From: Bacteroidales bacterium
Lineage (GTDB): Bacteria > Bacteroidota > Bacteroidia > Bacteroidales > F082
Assembly (NCBI GenBank): GCA_024709145.1
Contig: JANJXG010000055.1
Coordinates: forward strand, 1-64,000
DNA: 64,000 nucleotides
Reading direction: 5' to 3'
Shown: piece after piece, positions 32,510 through 42,524 of the stretch
Numbering within the stretch: the stretch's first letter is position 1
Layout of the letters: each line of letters begins with the position of its first letter
Made by a program: the position numbers and the translations under genes
Notes under the pieces: model-generated
Seen by the model: the letters and a program-made list of their open reading frames with translations, nothing else
The model's database searches: none
What the model was told of the DNA's origin: nothing

Positions 32510-35128
32510 ATGCAAGAAGGCGGAAACGTCGAGACACCTTTGATGAAGCAGTATAACAGTATCAAGGCAAAATATCCTGATGCTTTGCTGCTATTCCGTG
32601 TAGGGGATTTTTATGAGACATTCGGAGCCGATGCCATTCGTACGGCGGAAGTGCTGGGAATTGTGCTCACGCGGCGTGCTAACGGAGCTGCCTCTTTCGT
32701 GGAATTAGCCGGTTTTCCGCATCATTCGCTTGATACATATCTTCCGAAGCTTGTAAAAGCTGGTCACAGAGTTGCCATTTGCGATCAGCTGGAGGATCCA
32801 AAACTAACTAAATCAATTGTAAAACGTGGTGTGACTGAGTTGGTTACACCCGGAGTTTCCTACAATGACAACGTTCTGAACCAGAAGGAGAATAATTTTC
32901 TCGCAGCCATACACCTGACGGATCAGCTTTCGGGTATCGCATTTCTCGATATAAGCACAGGTGAATTCATGGTTGCTGAAGGCATGCCCGAATACCTGGA
33001 TAAACTCATTCAAAGCTTCAGGCCGAGTGAAGTGGTTATTCAACGAAACAAGCGAAAAACATTTCTTGAAAACTATGGTGACCGGTTTTATCTGAATGTT
33101 TTTGATGACTGGGTGTTTACTCATGAGTTTGCATACGAGAACCTTTGTCGTCATTTTAAAACGAAGTCCCTGAAAGGCTTCGGACTCGAAGATTTCAGGC
33201 ATGGAATCATCGCTGCCGGGGCTGCTTTGCACTACCTCTCAGAAACTCATCACGACAAGCTGGAGCATATTCGTTCGCTGTCGCGCATTGATGAAGGACA
33301 GCATGTTTGGCTGGATAAGTTTACAATCCGAAATCTGGAATTACTTTATTCGCCTCATAATGAGGCTAAAACACTTGCTGATATTCTTGACTTTACTGTC
33401 TCACCCATGGGTAGCAGGTTGCTTAAACGCTGGATTGCCTTGCCTTTGAAAGTCAGGAAACTGATTGAAGAGCGACACGACATCGTGGAAGTTCTCATTA
33501 CACGAACTGATTTGCTGGCTGTCTTGCAAGAATCAATGCGCCTAACAGGTGACCTTGAAAGACTGATTTCAAAGGTGGCTCTTGGCAGAATCAATCCGCG
33601 TGAATTACTACAGGTGAGTGCTGCGCTCAGCCAGGTTGAGCGCATCAGGGAGATTTGTCTTGTCTCAGCGCACAAAGGACTGCTATCTATTGCCGAACAG
33701 CTTAACCCATGTCAGCTCATCCGTGAGAAAATTGCCCGTACTCTGATGTCTGACCCTCCTGCTGTTGCCGCCAAGGGTGGCCTGATAGCCGATGGTGTTT
33801 CTTCCGAATTGGATGAACTCCGTTCGCTTTCAAGACATGGAAAGGAGTATCTGCAGTCGCTACAGAAAAGGGAACTTGAACGAACAGGAATCAGCAGTCT
33901 CAAAGTGGGCTTTAACAATGTTTTTGGTTACTATCTTGAAGTAACGAATGCGCATAAAAATAAAGTTCCTGATGATTGGATAAGAAAACAAACACTCACC
34001 GGATCAGAACGTTATATTACAGAGGAGTTAAAGGTCTATGAGCAAAAGATCTTAGGTGCCGAGGAGAAAATGCTTCAGATTGAGTTGGCAGCTTTTTCTG
34101 AGTTGGTTTTGGAAGTCGGGTCGTATGTAGGGCCGGTTCAACTGAATGCTGCATTGATAGCCAGAGTCGACTGTTTGGCATCCTTTGCGTCGGTGGCACT
34201 GAAGAATAATTATGTCAGACCCAGGTTAAACGAAGGTTTTTCCATTGATATCAAAGACGGAAGGCATCCGGTTATTGAGCGTCAGCTTCCGGCAGGGGAA
34301 TCTTATGTTGCCAATGATGTTTATCTGGATGGCGACAACCAACAAATTATCATTATTACAGGGCCGAATATGTCTGGTAAATCGGCCTTGCTCAGGCAAA
34401 CTGCCTTAATCGTGCTGATGGCTCAGATGGGGAGTTTTGTACCGGCTTCAGCAGCAGTTATCGGGCTCGTTGATAAAGTATTTACTCGCGTGGGGGCAAG
34501 CGACAATCTGTCGTCGGGCGAGTCAACCTTCATGGTAGAAATGAATGAAACAGCCAGCATTTTAAACAACATTTCAAGCAGGAGCCTTGTTCTGTTGGAT
34601 GAAATCGGGCGCGGCACAAGTACCTACGATGGCATTAGCATCGCCTGGGCGATTACAGAATACCTGCATGACCATCCATCCTTCAGGGCCAAAGTGATGT
34701 TTGCAACGCACTACCACGAGCTCATTGAGATGTCAGCCTCCTTTTCCAGGATTGTTAATTTTCATGTAGCCGTTAAGGAGGCAGGCAACAAAGTTATTTT
34801 TCTCCGGAAACTAAAAAAGGGAGGCAGCGCCCACAGTTTTGGTATTCATGTCGCAACGATGGCCGGCATGCCGCCAAAAGTCATCGACAGGGCCAATCAG
34901 TTGTTGGAGATGTTGGAAAAAAGTCACTCCGATGCTAATCTCAGACAGGTTTCAGGAAAGAAGAAAAGTGCCTCCAACAGTGATGGTTATCAGCTCAGTT
35001 TTATTCAACTGGATGATCCCTTGCTTCTACAGATTAAAGACGACATTCTCAACACCAATATCGATACCCTTACACCTGTCGAAGCCTTGATAAAGCTGCA
35101 TGAGATTAGAAAGCTACTGGGTAAGTAG
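32510..35128 (+). CDS. mutS: DNA mismatch repair protein MutS
   Basis: The start is set at ATG 32510 rather than an upstream GTG, since MQEGG leads straight into the conserved PLMKQYNSIKAKYPDALL region. The 872-residue protein has the mismatch-reading Phe-x-Glu motif at F34-Y35-E36 (GDFYETF), the Walker A GPNMSGKSALLRQ near 618, the ST-rich SSGESTFMVEMNE stretch, Walker B LLDEIGRGTSTYDG, and the ATHYHEL signature. It is the true mismatch-recognition MutS1, not MutS2, because it has the N-terminal domain and no Smr domain. It finds base mismatches after replication. Confidence 0.97.
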   Translation: MQEGGNVETPLMKQYNSIKAKYPDALLLFRVGDFYETFGADAIRTAEVLGIVLTRRANGAASFVELAGFPHHSLDTYLPKLVKAGHRVAICDQLEDPKLTKSIVKRGVTELVTPGVSYNDNVLNQKENNFLAAIHLTDQLSGIAFLDISTGEFMVAEGMPEYLDKLIQSFRPSEVVIQRNKRKTFLENYGDRFYLNVFDDWVFTHEFAYENLCRHFKTKSLKGFGLEDFRHGIIAAGAALHYLSETHHDKLEHIRSLSRIDEGQHVWLDKFTIRNLELLYSPHNEAKTLADILDFTVSPMGSRLLKRWIALPLKVRKLIEERHDIVEVLITRTDLLAVLQESMRLTGDLERLISKVALGRINPRELLQVSAALSQVERIREICLVSAHKGLLSIAEQLNPCQLIREKIARTLMSDPPAVAAKGGLIADGVSSELDELRSLSRHGKEYLQSLQKRELERTGISSLKVGFNNVFGYYLEVTNAHKNKVPDDWIRKQTLTGSERYITEELKVYEQKILGAEEKMLQIELAAFSELVLEVGSYVGPVQLNAALIARVDCLASFASVALKNNYVRPRLNEGFSIDIKDGRHPVIERQLPAGESYVANDVYLDGDNQQIIIITGPNMSGKSALLRQTALIVLMAQMGSFVPASAAVIGLVDKVFTRVGASDNLSSGESTFMVEMNETASILNNISSRSLVLLDEIGRGTSTYDGISIAWAITEYLHDHPSFRAKVMFATHYHELIEMSASFSRIVNFHVAVKEAGNKVIFLRKLKKGGSAHSFGIHVATMAGMPPKVIDRANQLLEMLEKSHSDANLRQVSGKKKSASNSDGYQLSFIQLDDPLLLQIKDDILNTNIDTLTPVEALIKLHEIRKLLGK

Positions 35129-35177
35129 ACTGATATTCAATAAGCTATTTTAAAGGGAATTTTTTTTTGAAAAAAAC

Positions 35178-35209
35178 TTGTTTTGTAATTAAAATCTTGT
35201 GTACATTTG
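35178..35209 (+). promoter_or_regulatory. Promoter of the tRNA genes
   Basis: TTG at 35178-35180, 21 bases of spacer and TACATTTG at 35202-35209 match the Bacteroidota consensus about 35 bases before tRNA-Gly. Confidence 0.55.
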
Positions 35210-35244
35210 CAGCCTCAAAACTGAAAACAGTGCGTTGACATCCT

Positions 35245-35317
<73 letters not shown>

Positions 35318-35318
35318 C

Positions 35319-35349
35319 AAAAAAAATCCCGATTTTTTCGGGATTTTTT
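35319..35349. terminator. Terminator between the two tRNA genes
   Basis: The stem AAAAATCCCGA/TCGGGATTTTT with a T-rich loop and a T run lies between the tRNA genes, so tRNA-Leu may depend on read-through or its own weak promoter. Confidence 0.7.
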
Positions 35350-35361
35350 GTACCTACCTAA

Positions 35362-35446
35362 GCCCGAGTGGTGGAATTGGTAGACACGAAGGACTTAAAA
35401 TCCTTTGGCCATTGCGGTCGTGCCGGTTCGAGTCCGGCCTCGGGTA
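35362..35446 (+). tRNA. tRNA-Leu (anticodon TAA)
   Basis: An 85-base class II tRNA. The acceptor GCCCGAG pairs with CTCGGGT (G-T at the end), and the discriminator is A. The anticodon stem AAGGA/TCCTT encloses CTTAAAA, anticodon TAA. A long variable arm (TTGGCCATTGCGGTCGT region) follows. CCA is not encoded. Confidence 0.97.
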
Positions 35447-35460
35447 CACGGTAAAAAGAA

Positions 35461-35495
35461 AGTCTCTGAAGCTATATGCTCCGGAGACTTTTTTT
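35461..35495 (+). terminator. Terminator after tRNA-Leu
   Basis: AGTCTC pairs with GGAGACT around an inner AGC/GCT stem, followed by a run of seven T residues. Confidence 0.72.
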
Positions 35496-35533
35496 CGTTT
35501 ACCAATTAAATATTTGATTATCAATACATCTGA

Positions 35534-36085
35534 TTAGGATTCATTCATATCTTTTGTTTGTGGAATGATGTCAGGATTATGCCAGCTGGCATAGAGCGTA
35601 TAGGCATTGGCAATCCGAAGCACCTCGCCTTCCAGCAGTTCTTTATCAATCTCTTTGATTTTTTTGGCCGGAACACCGGCATAAACGCTACCCGACTCAA
35701 CTTTCATATCCTTAGAAACAAGCGCGCCAGCTGCGACAATACTGTTTTTTTCAACCACAGCACCATCCATGATGATAGCTCCCATGCCAACGAGTACGTT
35801 GTCTTCGATGGTACAGCCGTGGATAATGGCGCGGTGCGCGATAGAAACGTTGTTGCCGATTTTTACAGAAGCTTTTTTATAGGTGCAATGTACGATTGAT
35901 CCATCCTGAATATTCACATTGTTTCCGATGCGGATGCTGTGCACATCTCCACGCACAACTGCATTAAACCATATACTGCAATGATCACCCATCTCCACAT
36001 CACCAACAATGGTTGCATTGTCGGCAATGAAACAGTTTTTACCGATTACAGGATAATGTCCGCCGATTTCTTTGATGTATGGCAT
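35534..36085 (-). CDS. Gamma-carbonic-anhydrase-family protein
   Basis: The 183-residue protein is a left-handed beta helix made of hexapeptide repeats (IVGDVEMGDHCSIWFNAVVRGD). The three zinc-ligand histidines of the Cam/CaiE family are visible in IVHCTYK, IAHRAII and IHGCTIE. Family members hydrate CO2 or act as CoA-dependent acyl enzymes (CaiE, PaaY); the exact activity cannot be told. It is the last gene after nadB on the minus strand, 38 bases downstream. Cytoplasmic trimer expected. Confidence 0.9.
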   Translation of the reverse strand: MPYIKEIGGHYPVIGKNCFIADNATIVGDVEMGDHCSIWFNAVVRGDVHSIRIGNNVNIQDGSIVHCTYKKASVKIGNNVSIAHRAIIHGCTIEDNVLVGMGAIIMDGAVVEKNSIVAAGALVSKDMKVESGSVYAGVPAKKIKEIDKELLEGEVLRIANAYTLYASWHNPDIIPQTKDMNES

Positions 36086-36123
36086 ACAAGTTTGAGTTTA
36101 TTACTGAGATACAGGGCTCTGGT

Positions 36124-37710
36124 TTATTCTTTGGGGTGGTTTTGATTTTCTCTTGAAGGATAATCAATCGAATAGTGCAGGCCAATACTTTCTTTGCGCT
36201 GGCTGGCAAATTTAATAATCAGGTAGGCCACGTTGATCATATTGCGCAATTCGCACAATTCCACTGAGATCACAGATTTGTCATACAAGGCTTCTGTTTC
36301 CTGATAGAGTATTTCGAGTCTTTGAGCCGCTCTTTCGAGCCTGAGGTTGCTTCGTACGATACCCACGTAATTGCTCATGATGGATTGTAGCTCTTTTCTC
36401 GATTGGGTGATGAGTATCATCTCTTCGTTCAGGACGGTGCCTTCGGCATTCCAGTCAGGTATATTTTCCATGAAACTTATTTCCGAATGGCGCGCTATTG
36501 TATCGGCACTTGCCCTGTGTGAAAACACCAATGCTTCAAGCAATGAGTTGGATGCCAGTCTATTGGCTCCGTGAAGCCCGGTTGAAGCAACTTCTCCTGA
36601 AGCATAAAGATGATGAATGGATGTGCGTCCGTTTGCGTCTGTTTTGATTCCGCCACAAATGTAGTGGGCTGCCGGAACAACGGGAATCATTTCTTTCATG
36701 ATGTTCAGCCCGATACTCAGACATTTGGCATGTATGCCGGGAAAGTGATCCAGGATTTCACGTTCATGAATATGTCTTGCGTCCAGATAAACATGCTCCA
36801 TGCCTGAAAGCTTCATTTCGTTGTCGATGGCACGTGCAACGATGTCACGTGGAGCAAGTGAACCTCTCTTATCGTATTTCTGCATGAATTCCTTTCCTTT
36901 GTGGTCTTTCAGAATGGCTCCGGCTCCACGAAGGGCTTCTGTAATCAGAAAACTTGGTTTTTCCCGCTGGTTATATAGCGAGGTTGGATGAAACTGGATG
37001 AATTCCATATTGTCGACAATGCCTTTGGCCCTGTAAAACATGGCAATCCCATCTCCGGTAGCAATGGTGGGGTTTGTAGTTGTTTGATAAACATTGCCGG
37101 CGCCACCGGTAGCTATCATAGTGGTTTTCGCTAAAACGGTTTCAATAGCGCCATTTTCAGGATTCAACACATAGGCGCCGAAACATTGAATGTCACCATG
37201 CGTGCGACGGACAATTTTTCCCAGATGGTGCTGGGTTATCAGGTCGATGGTAAAATGGTTTTCAAGGATCTCGATGTTTGGATGTCTAATCACTTTTTCT
37301 GTCAGGGCCCGTTGAATTTCTGACCCTGTCCGATCCTGATGGTGAAGCACACGGAATTCGGAATGACCTCCTTCACGGGCGAGGGCATAACGGCCCGACG
37401 ACTCCTTATCGAAATGGGCACCCCATTCGATCAGCTCTTTAACTCTTTCGGTTGACTCGGTGATGGTTATTCGAACAATTTCTTCATTATTCAGAAAACT
37501 ACCAGCCACAAGGGTGTCGTGTATATGCTTATTGTAGGTGTCGGGGTTATACATCACAGCCGCGATGCCTCCCTGAGCATACCAGGTGGCTGTTTCGTTA
37601 ACACTTGTTTTACTTACAATCAACACCCGTCCATGGTCGGCAACTTTGAGTGCATAACTCAATCCGGCGATGCCTGTACCGATAACCAGAAAGTCAACCT
37701 GCCTTTTCAT
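36124..37710 (-). CDS. nadB: L-aspartate oxidase
   Basis: The 528-residue flavoprotein starts with the FAD-binding motif GTGIAGLSYALKV (about 12-24). It has the substrate-site segments TWYAQGGIAAVM and HREGGHS-like REGGHSEFRV, the catalytic-arginine region RGAGAILKDHKG, and the C-terminal helical domain. It oxidises aspartate to iminoaspartate, the first step of de novo NAD synthesis, using oxygen or fumarate as electron acceptor. No nadA or nadC is nearby. It lies 15 bases after sucB, so it appears to be co-transcribed with the 2-oxoglutarate dehydrogenase genes. Confidence 0.96.
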   Translation of the reverse strand: MKRQVDFLVIGTGIAGLSYALKVADHGRVLIVSKTSVNETATWYAQGGIAAVMYNPDTYNKHIHDTLVAGSFLNNEEIVRITITESTERVKELIEWGAHFDKESSGRYALAREGGHSEFRVLHHQDRTGSEIQRALTEKVIRHPNIEILENHFTIDLITQHHLGKIVRRTHGDIQCFGAYVLNPENGAIETVLAKTTMIATGGAGNVYQTTTNPTIATGDGIAMFYRAKGIVDNMEFIQFHPTSLYNQREKPSFLITEALRGAGAILKDHKGKEFMQKYDKRGSLAPRDIVARAIDNEMKLSGMEHVYLDARHIHEREILDHFPGIHAKCLSIGLNIMKEMIPVVPAAHYICGGIKTDANGRTSIHHLYASGEVASTGLHGANRLASNSLLEALVFSHRASADTIARHSEISFMENIPDWNAEGTVLNEEMILITQSRKELQSIMSNYVGIVRSNLRLERAAQRLEILYQETEALYDKSVISVELCELRNMINVAYLIIKFASQRKESIGLHYSIDYPSRENQNHPKE

Positions 37711-37725
37711 AAAGTGGCTTTCAGC

Positions 37726-39003
37726 TTACAAACCGAGAAGGATTTCTTCAGGATTGCGTGCCCCATAAAGCATGCGAAGCGGATTTTCGAGCATCTCTTT
37801 CACCTTAACAAGGAATCCTACCGACTCACGACCGTCGATGATCCGGTGGTCATAGCTCAGAGCAACATACATGATCGGATGAATTTCAACTTTGCCCTGA
37901 ATGGCAACAGGCCTTTCAACGATGTTGTGCATTCCCAAAATAGCCGATTGGGGTGGGTTGATAATGGGTGTTGATAACATCGATCCGAAAACGCCACCGT
38001 TCGTAATGGTGAAGGTGCCACCACTCATCTCATCAAGACTTAGTTTGTTATCTCTGGCCTTTAGGGCTAACTCCTTGATCTTTAATTCTATTTCTGCCAA
38101 AGAAAGTGATCCGGCGTTGCGTACAACCGGAACCACAAGTCCTTTGGGCCCTGAAACAGCAATGCTGATATCGGCATAATTATAGGTCACGATTTCATCG
38201 CCATCAATTTGAGCATTTACCTGTGGATACAGTTTCAAAGCTTCAGTAACGGCTTTGGTAAAAAATGACATAAAACCAAGGCTGACATTGTGCTTGGTCT
38301 TAAACTGGTCTTTAAATTGATTGCGTAATTGCATGACGGGTGTCATATTCACCTCGTTGAAGGTGGTCAGCATGGCTGTTTCGTTCTTTACCGAAACCAA
38401 ACGCTCCGAAAGCTTTTTGCGAAGCATGCTCATTTTTTTTCGCTCTTCTGTTCGTTCGGTCTCAGAATCAAGGCTTTGGATCGAAGCAGATTTGACAGGT
38501 ACAGCTGTTGTGCCGGATTTCTGATCAAGCACAAAGGAGATGTCTTTTTTGCCGAATTTGTAATGTAGCAGAAAGTCAAGCATCTCTGATTCACTCATTC
38601 CCGAGTCATGAAGCATCTTTCGCGCGAGTGGTGTAAGGTTCAGAGGAGCTGATGCCTGAGGTGTGCTGGCAGCTTTTTCATCCCGGACTGATGGTGCCAC
38701 TTCAGGATCTTTTGGCCTGGATTCGGAATGTATTTCAGAGGCTGGGGCTGATGGGGCACCGTTCGTGGCGGCAGTTTCGATGGTTGCGACAATGCTGCCA
38801 ACTTCGATTGTTTTGCCTTGTGAAACTTTTAGCCTGATAACACCAGCTGCTTCAGCTGCGATGCTCAGTGTGGCTTTGTCCGAATCAATTTCGGCGATGT
38901 CCTGATCTTTTTCAACATAAGCGCCATCTTCAACAAGCCAGTTGCTGAGCTGCACTTCGGTGATCGATTCACCCGGGCTGGGTACTTTGACTTCTAGGAT
39001 CAT
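37726..39003 (-). CDS. sucB: Dihydrolipoyllysine succinyltransferase, E2 of 2-oxoglutarate dehydrogenase
   Basis: The 425-residue protein has an N-terminal lipoyl domain with the lipoylated K43 in IDSDKATL, an Ala/Pro-rich linker (about 78-120), a peripheral subunit-binding domain ([13 protein letters not shown]), and the catalytic acyltransferase domain with [10 protein letters not shown] near the end. It passes succinyl groups to CoA. It is 11 bases downstream of sucA. The E3 (dihydrolipoamide dehydrogenase) gene is not in the window. Confidence 0.95.
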   Translation of the reverse strand: MILEVKVPSPGESITEVQLSNWLVEDGAYVEKDQDIAEIDSDKATLSIAAEAAGVIRLKVSQGKTIEVGSIVATIETAATNGAPSAPASEIHSESRPKDPEVAPSVRDEKAASTPQASAPLNLTPLARKMLHDSGMSESEMLDFLLHYKFGKKDISFVLDQKSGTTAVPVKSASIQSLDSETERTEERKKMSMLRKKLSERLVSVKNETAMLTTFNEVNMTPVMQLRNQFKDQFKTKHNVSLGFMSFFTKAVTEALKLYPQVNAQIDGDEIVTYNYADISIAVSGPKGLVVPVVRNAGSLSLAEIELKIKELALKARDNKLSLDEMSGGTFTITNGGVFGSMLSTPIINPPQSAILGMHNIVERPVAIQGKVEIHPIMYVALSYDHRIIDGRESVGFLVKVKEMLENPLRMLYGARNPEEILLGL

Positions 39004-39014
39004 GATGATTTGAA

Positions 39015-41867
39015 TTATTCGAGTTTCTTAAGGGCTGAGTGAAATTTGCTGTCGATCATATCCACCTTCATGGTTTTTAACTCCTGATCGAATGACCGCC
39101 ATTTGTTACCGATGCAAACCATTCCACATTGGTCTTCAACAAAGGGACATTCACATGATTCAAACGCTTTGTCAATAATTTTTTGCTGCCTGATGACATG
39201 GAATTTGGACGAACCGGTGGCAGGACTTCCACTTTCAGGACGGGCAATCAACCTGAGCTTCAAGTAATTCAATTCATGATGAATGAAGCGCCATGCACCC
39301 ATGTTGAGTGGTTCTTCCTGCACCCAGATGTAGGTTCGGGCCTGATTGTATTTCGCAACAATCGCTTTGATCTGATGGTGTGGCAATGGATAAAGTTGTT
39401 CGATTCTGACAATGGCAACACTTCGATCATTTTTCTTTTGTTTTTCATCGATCAGATCGTAATAAACTTTACCGGTGCAGAAGAGTATTTTTGTAACCGT
39501 TTCATTTTCAGCTTCATGATCATCAATCAGTTCGCTGAATTTGCCATTGACGAGGTCGTCGGCTGACGAAATGCATGCTGGGTGACGAAGCAGGCTTTTG
39601 GGTGTGAAAATGATCAGTGGTTTTCGGAAAGATCTTTTTAGCTGACGGCGCAGGATGTGATAAAAATTTGCCGGAGTGGTGCAGTTGGCGACCTGGATAT
39701 TGTTTTCGGCACAGAGTGTCATGAATCGTTCGATGCGGGCGCTTGAATGTTCAGGTCCCTGGCCTTCGTAACCATGAGGGAGCAAGACAACGAGGTCATT
39801 CATCACGTTCCATTTTTCTTCGGCACTGGATATAAACTGATCAAAAATGATTTGGGCTCCATTGTTGAAATCACCGAACTGAGCTTCCCAAATCGTTAAG
39901 GTGTCGGGTGAAGCTAGTGCATAACCATACTCAAAACCAAGTACACCATACTCTGAGAGTAGCGAGTTGTAAATATCGAATGGTGCCTGACCGGGCGCGA
40001 TATGGTTAAGTGGTGTGAATTCCTGTTCGGAGTCTTCAACCCTTAAAACTGCATGCCGGTGTGAAAAAGTGCCTCGCCCGACATCTTGTCCACTCAATCT
40101 AACCCGATGACCTTCAAGCAGAAGTGTTCCGTATGCTAGCAGTTCGGCGAGAGCCCAATCGACTTTCTTTTGACCGAAAAACATTTCTTTACGCTGTTCC
40201 TGCAGTTTTGCCGTTTTTTTGAAAAATTGCAAAGACTCAGGCAGGGAGGTTATTTTTTCTGCAATAAGATTTAATTTTTCCCTTTCAAAGCCGGTTTCGG
40301 GCGAAAGATCAAAATCATTACGCCCCGCTTTACGAATCGATTGCCAGGTTTCCTGAAGGAAGTTTGTTATGGATGCTTTGAGCTTTGCCTTGGCGCCTGT
40401 GAGGCTGTTTTCAAGTATCTCGAAATGATGCTTTTCCAGGTTGTCAATTTCTTCCTGGCTCATAATGCCTTCGCTGAGCAATCGGGTGGCATATATTTCT
40501 CTTGGATTGGGGTGTTTTTCAATAACTTTGTATAGGATAGGCTGTGTGAATCGTGGTTCATCTCCCTCATTGTGGCCATATTTCCGGTAACAAAGCAGGT
40601 CGACATAAACATCTTTATGAAAGCGGTCTCTGAATTCCAGGGCAGTTTGTACCGCGTAAACAACGGCTTCCGGATCATCGCCATTTACGTGAAAGACGGG
40701 TGATTGCGTTACTTTGGCCACATCGGTGCAATATGTACTTGATCGTGCATCGAGATAATCGGTGGTAAAGCCAATTTGGTTGTTGACCACGAGGTGGACG
40801 GTTCCACCGGTTTTATACCCTTTGAGTTCCGACATCTGGGCAATTTCATAAACAATACCCTGCCCGGCAATACTGGCGTCGCCGTGAATGAGAATAGGTG
40901 TTACCTTGCTGTAGTCACCATTATAAATAAGATCGGTTTTAGCTCTGGCAATGCCTTGCACCACAGGATCAACAGCTTCAAGATGAGACGGGTTAGGAGA
41001 GAGGGTCAGCTTTATGGTTTTGCCATTGGTAGCTTTTCGCACAGAGGTATAGCCCAAATGGTATTTAACATCTCCCAACAGGGTTTCATCTTCGTATTCT
41101 TTGCCTTCGAATTCGCTGAAAATATCCATATAAGGTTTGCGTAGAACGTTGGCTAAAACGTTTAGCCTGCCACGATGGGGCATGCCTATTACGAACTCAA
41201 CCGTTCCAAGTTCCGCGCCTTTTTCCATGATAGCTTCCAATGCAGGAATCAGTGATTCGGCTCCTTCGAGAGAAAATCGCTTTTGTCCGGGGAACTTTTT
41301 ATGAATAAAACGCTCAAAATTTACGGCCCTGTCCAGCTTGGTGAGAATGAACTTTTTGTCGGAAACTGAATGGTTTGGTGTGTTTCGGCTCGATTCCATT
41401 TTTTGCAGCATCCATTTATTGATCTCAACATTTCGGATGTACATAAATTCAGCACCAAAGGAGCGACAATAAGTTTGATGCAGGGTATCAATGATTTTTT
41501 GCAAAGGAGCCGGGCCTATACCAATTTCATTTCCTGCTTCAAAAATGACGTCAAGATCCTTGACGGTTAGTCCGTAGTTCGTGATCTCGAGTGTCGGAAA
41601 ATAATTTCTGCGCTTGCGAACAGGGTTGGTAGCCGTGAACAAATGACCACGTTTGCGGTAGTCATCAATCAGATTCATGACCTTAAATTCATTAGAGGTC
41701 TTTGGGTTCTGAACGGGTTTTGTTTGGTAATTGCGTGCAGCAAAATCAAAACCTTCAAAAAAACGTCTCCAACCTTCATCCAGCTTATCAGGGTCATTTC
41801 TGAAAAGCAGGTAAAGCTCTTCAATGGCAGCTGGGTCGTTACTATTGAGGAAATGATATGTATCCAT
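39015..41867 (-). CDS. sucA: 2-oxoglutarate dehydrogenase E1 component
   Basis: The 950-residue protein matches full-length SucA. The N-terminus [23 protein letters not shown] is the E2-binding region, [18 protein letters not shown] holds active-site residues, [13 protein letters not shown] belongs to the thiamine diphosphate site, and the C-terminal part includes [19 protein letters not shown]. It decarboxylates 2-oxoglutarate and transfers the succinyl group to lipoyl-SucB for NAD-linked TCA flux. It leads the operon sucA-sucB-nadB-carbonic anhydrase. It lies just downstream of the ferredoxin gene but is separated from it by a terminator. Confidence 0.96.
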   Translation of the reverse strand: MDTYHFLNSNDPAAIEELYLLFRNDPDKLDEGWRRFFEGFDFAARNYQTKPVQNPKTSNEFKVMNLIDDYRKRGHLFTATNPVRKRRNYFPTLEITNYGLTVKDLDVIFEAGNEIGIGPAPLQKIIDTLHQTYCRSFGAEFMYIRNVEINKWMLQKMESSRNTPNHSVSDKKFILTKLDRAVNFERFIHKKFPGQKRFSLEGAESLIPALEAIMEKGAELGTVEFVIGMPHRGRLNVLANVLRKPYMDIFSEFEGKEYEDETLLGDVKYHLGYTSVRKATNGKTIKLTLSPNPSHLEAVDPVVQGIARAKTDLIYNGDYSKVTPILIHGDASIAGQGIVYEIAQMSELKGYKTGGTVHLVVNNQIGFTTDYLDARSSTYCTDVAKVTQSPVFHVNGDDPEAVVYAVQTALEFRDRFHKDVYVDLLCYRKYGHNEGDEPRFTQPILYKVIEKHPNPREIYATRLLSEGIMSQEEIDNLEKHHFEILENSLTGAKAKLKASITNFLQETWQSIRKAGRNDFDLSPETGFEREKLNLIAEKITSLPESLQFFKKTAKLQEQRKEMFFGQKKVDWALAELLAYGTLLLEGHRVRLSGQDVGRGTFSHRHAVLRVEDSEQEFTPLNHIAPGQAPFDIYNSLLSEYGVLGFEYGYALASPDTLTIWEAQFGDFNNGAQIIFDQFISSAEEKWNVMNDLVVLLPHGYEGQGPEHSSARIERFMTLCAENNIQVANCTTPANFYHILRRQLKRSFRKPLIIFTPKSLLRHPACISSADDLVNGKFSELIDDHEAENETVTKILFCTGKVYYDLIDEKQKKNDRSVAIVRIEQLYPLPHHQIKAIVAKYNQARTYIWVQEEPLNMGAWRFIHHELNYLKLRLIARPESGSPATGSSKFHVIRQQKIIDKAFESCECPFVEDQCGMVCIGNKWRSFDQELKTMKVDMIDSKFHSALKKLE

Positions 41868-41954
41868 GGACAGGGTTGTGAATGATTTTGATGCAAAATT
41901 AACACAAAATTCAGGAATGCTGATACCTGAATAGCGTTTTGGCCTGCCATAAAC

Positions 41955-41989
41955 AAAAAAAAGGCCTTCTGATGCAGAAAGCCTTTTTT
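41955..41989 (-). terminator. Terminator of the ferredoxin gene
   Basis: The stem AAAAAGGCCTTCT/AGAAAGCCTTTTT with one mismatch, followed on the minus strand by a long T run, separates the ferredoxin message from sucA. Confidence 0.8.
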
Positions 41990-42005
41990 AAGGTGGTGTC
42001 TGAAA

Positions 42006-42173
42006 CTATTCAGGCATGATTGCTTCAACAGGGCACACATCGGCACATGAGCCGCAATCGGTGCACAAATCAGCATCAATCACATAGATATCTCCTTCTG
42101 AAATGGCATCAACAGGACATTCGTCAATGCAGGTACCGCAAGCTGTGCAGTCATCAGTAATTTTATAAGCCAT
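42006..42173 (-). CDS. Short 2[4Fe-4S] ferredoxin
   Basis: The minus strand from ATG 42173 encodes 55 residues, starting MAYKITDDCTACGTCIDECP and ending in IMPE. Two full CxxCxxCxxxCP motifs (C9, C12, C15, C19 and C37, C40, C43, C47) bind two [4Fe-4S] clusters, as in clostridial-type ferredoxins. It carries low-potential electrons in the cytoplasm. It lies between sucA and the divergent korAB pair, so it is a likely acceptor for KorAB and for pyruvate:ferredoxin oxidoreductase. It has its own promoter and terminator. Confidence 0.96.
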   Translation of the reverse strand: MAYKITDDCTACGTCIDECPVDAISEGDIYVIDADLCTDCGSCADVCPVEAIMPE

Positions 42174-42210
42174 AACATGCGTTATTTAAGGTTGTACAAT
42201 AATTTCGCTG

Positions 42211-42242
42211 CAAATATATACAAGTTGAATTCATTCTTTCAA
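42211..42242 (-). promoter_or_regulatory. Promoter of the ferredoxin gene
   Basis: On the minus strand, TTG (42240-42242), 21 bases of spacer and TATATTTG (42211-42218) fit the Bacteroidota pattern, 37 bases before the ATG. Confidence 0.5.
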
Positions 42243-42452
42243 TCTGTTGGATTAATTTATAGGCAATCTAAATTATTTGACCCAAAACCTGCCATGTTGC
42301 GAATGAAAGACACATCGTTAAAACTGCATATTTAGACTGATTATAATTTAGCTGTTATGTACTTTTACCTTTTGTAGTATAATCACGATTTAAGGTAATG
42401 ATATACAAATAGATATGATTTGTTGACATCCAAAGCGCAATCGATTTCTGAA

Positions 42453-42470
42453 AATGCCTGAGAAGGCATT
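42453..42470. promoter_or_regulatory. Palindrome upstream of korA, possible operator
   Basis: AATGCCT, loop GAGA, AGGCATT form a perfect seven-base stem. It lies 24 bases before the korA -7 box and overlaps the -33 region, so it is placed like a repressor or activator site. There is no T run, which argues against a terminator. Confidence 0.45.
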
Positions 42471-42494
42471 GTGATAATGGACGTTGAAAACTTT

Positions 42495-42502
42495 TACCTT
42501 TG
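42495..42502 (+). promoter_or_regulatory. Putative -7 box for korAB
   Basis: TACCTTTG matches TAnnTTTG and lies 22 bases before the korA ATG. A TTG at 42469-42471 is 23 bases upstream, slightly long. Confidence 0.45.
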
Positions 42503-42524
42503 CACAAAAATTAACATTCATCAT

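Larger units (their letters stand above)
42174..42524. other. Intergenic region between the ferredoxin gene and korA
   Basis: This 351-base AT-rich region contains the divergent promoters for the ferredoxin (42211-42242) and korA (-7 box 42495-42502) and the perfect palindrome at 42453-42470. I see no coding sequence. Confidence 0.6.
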
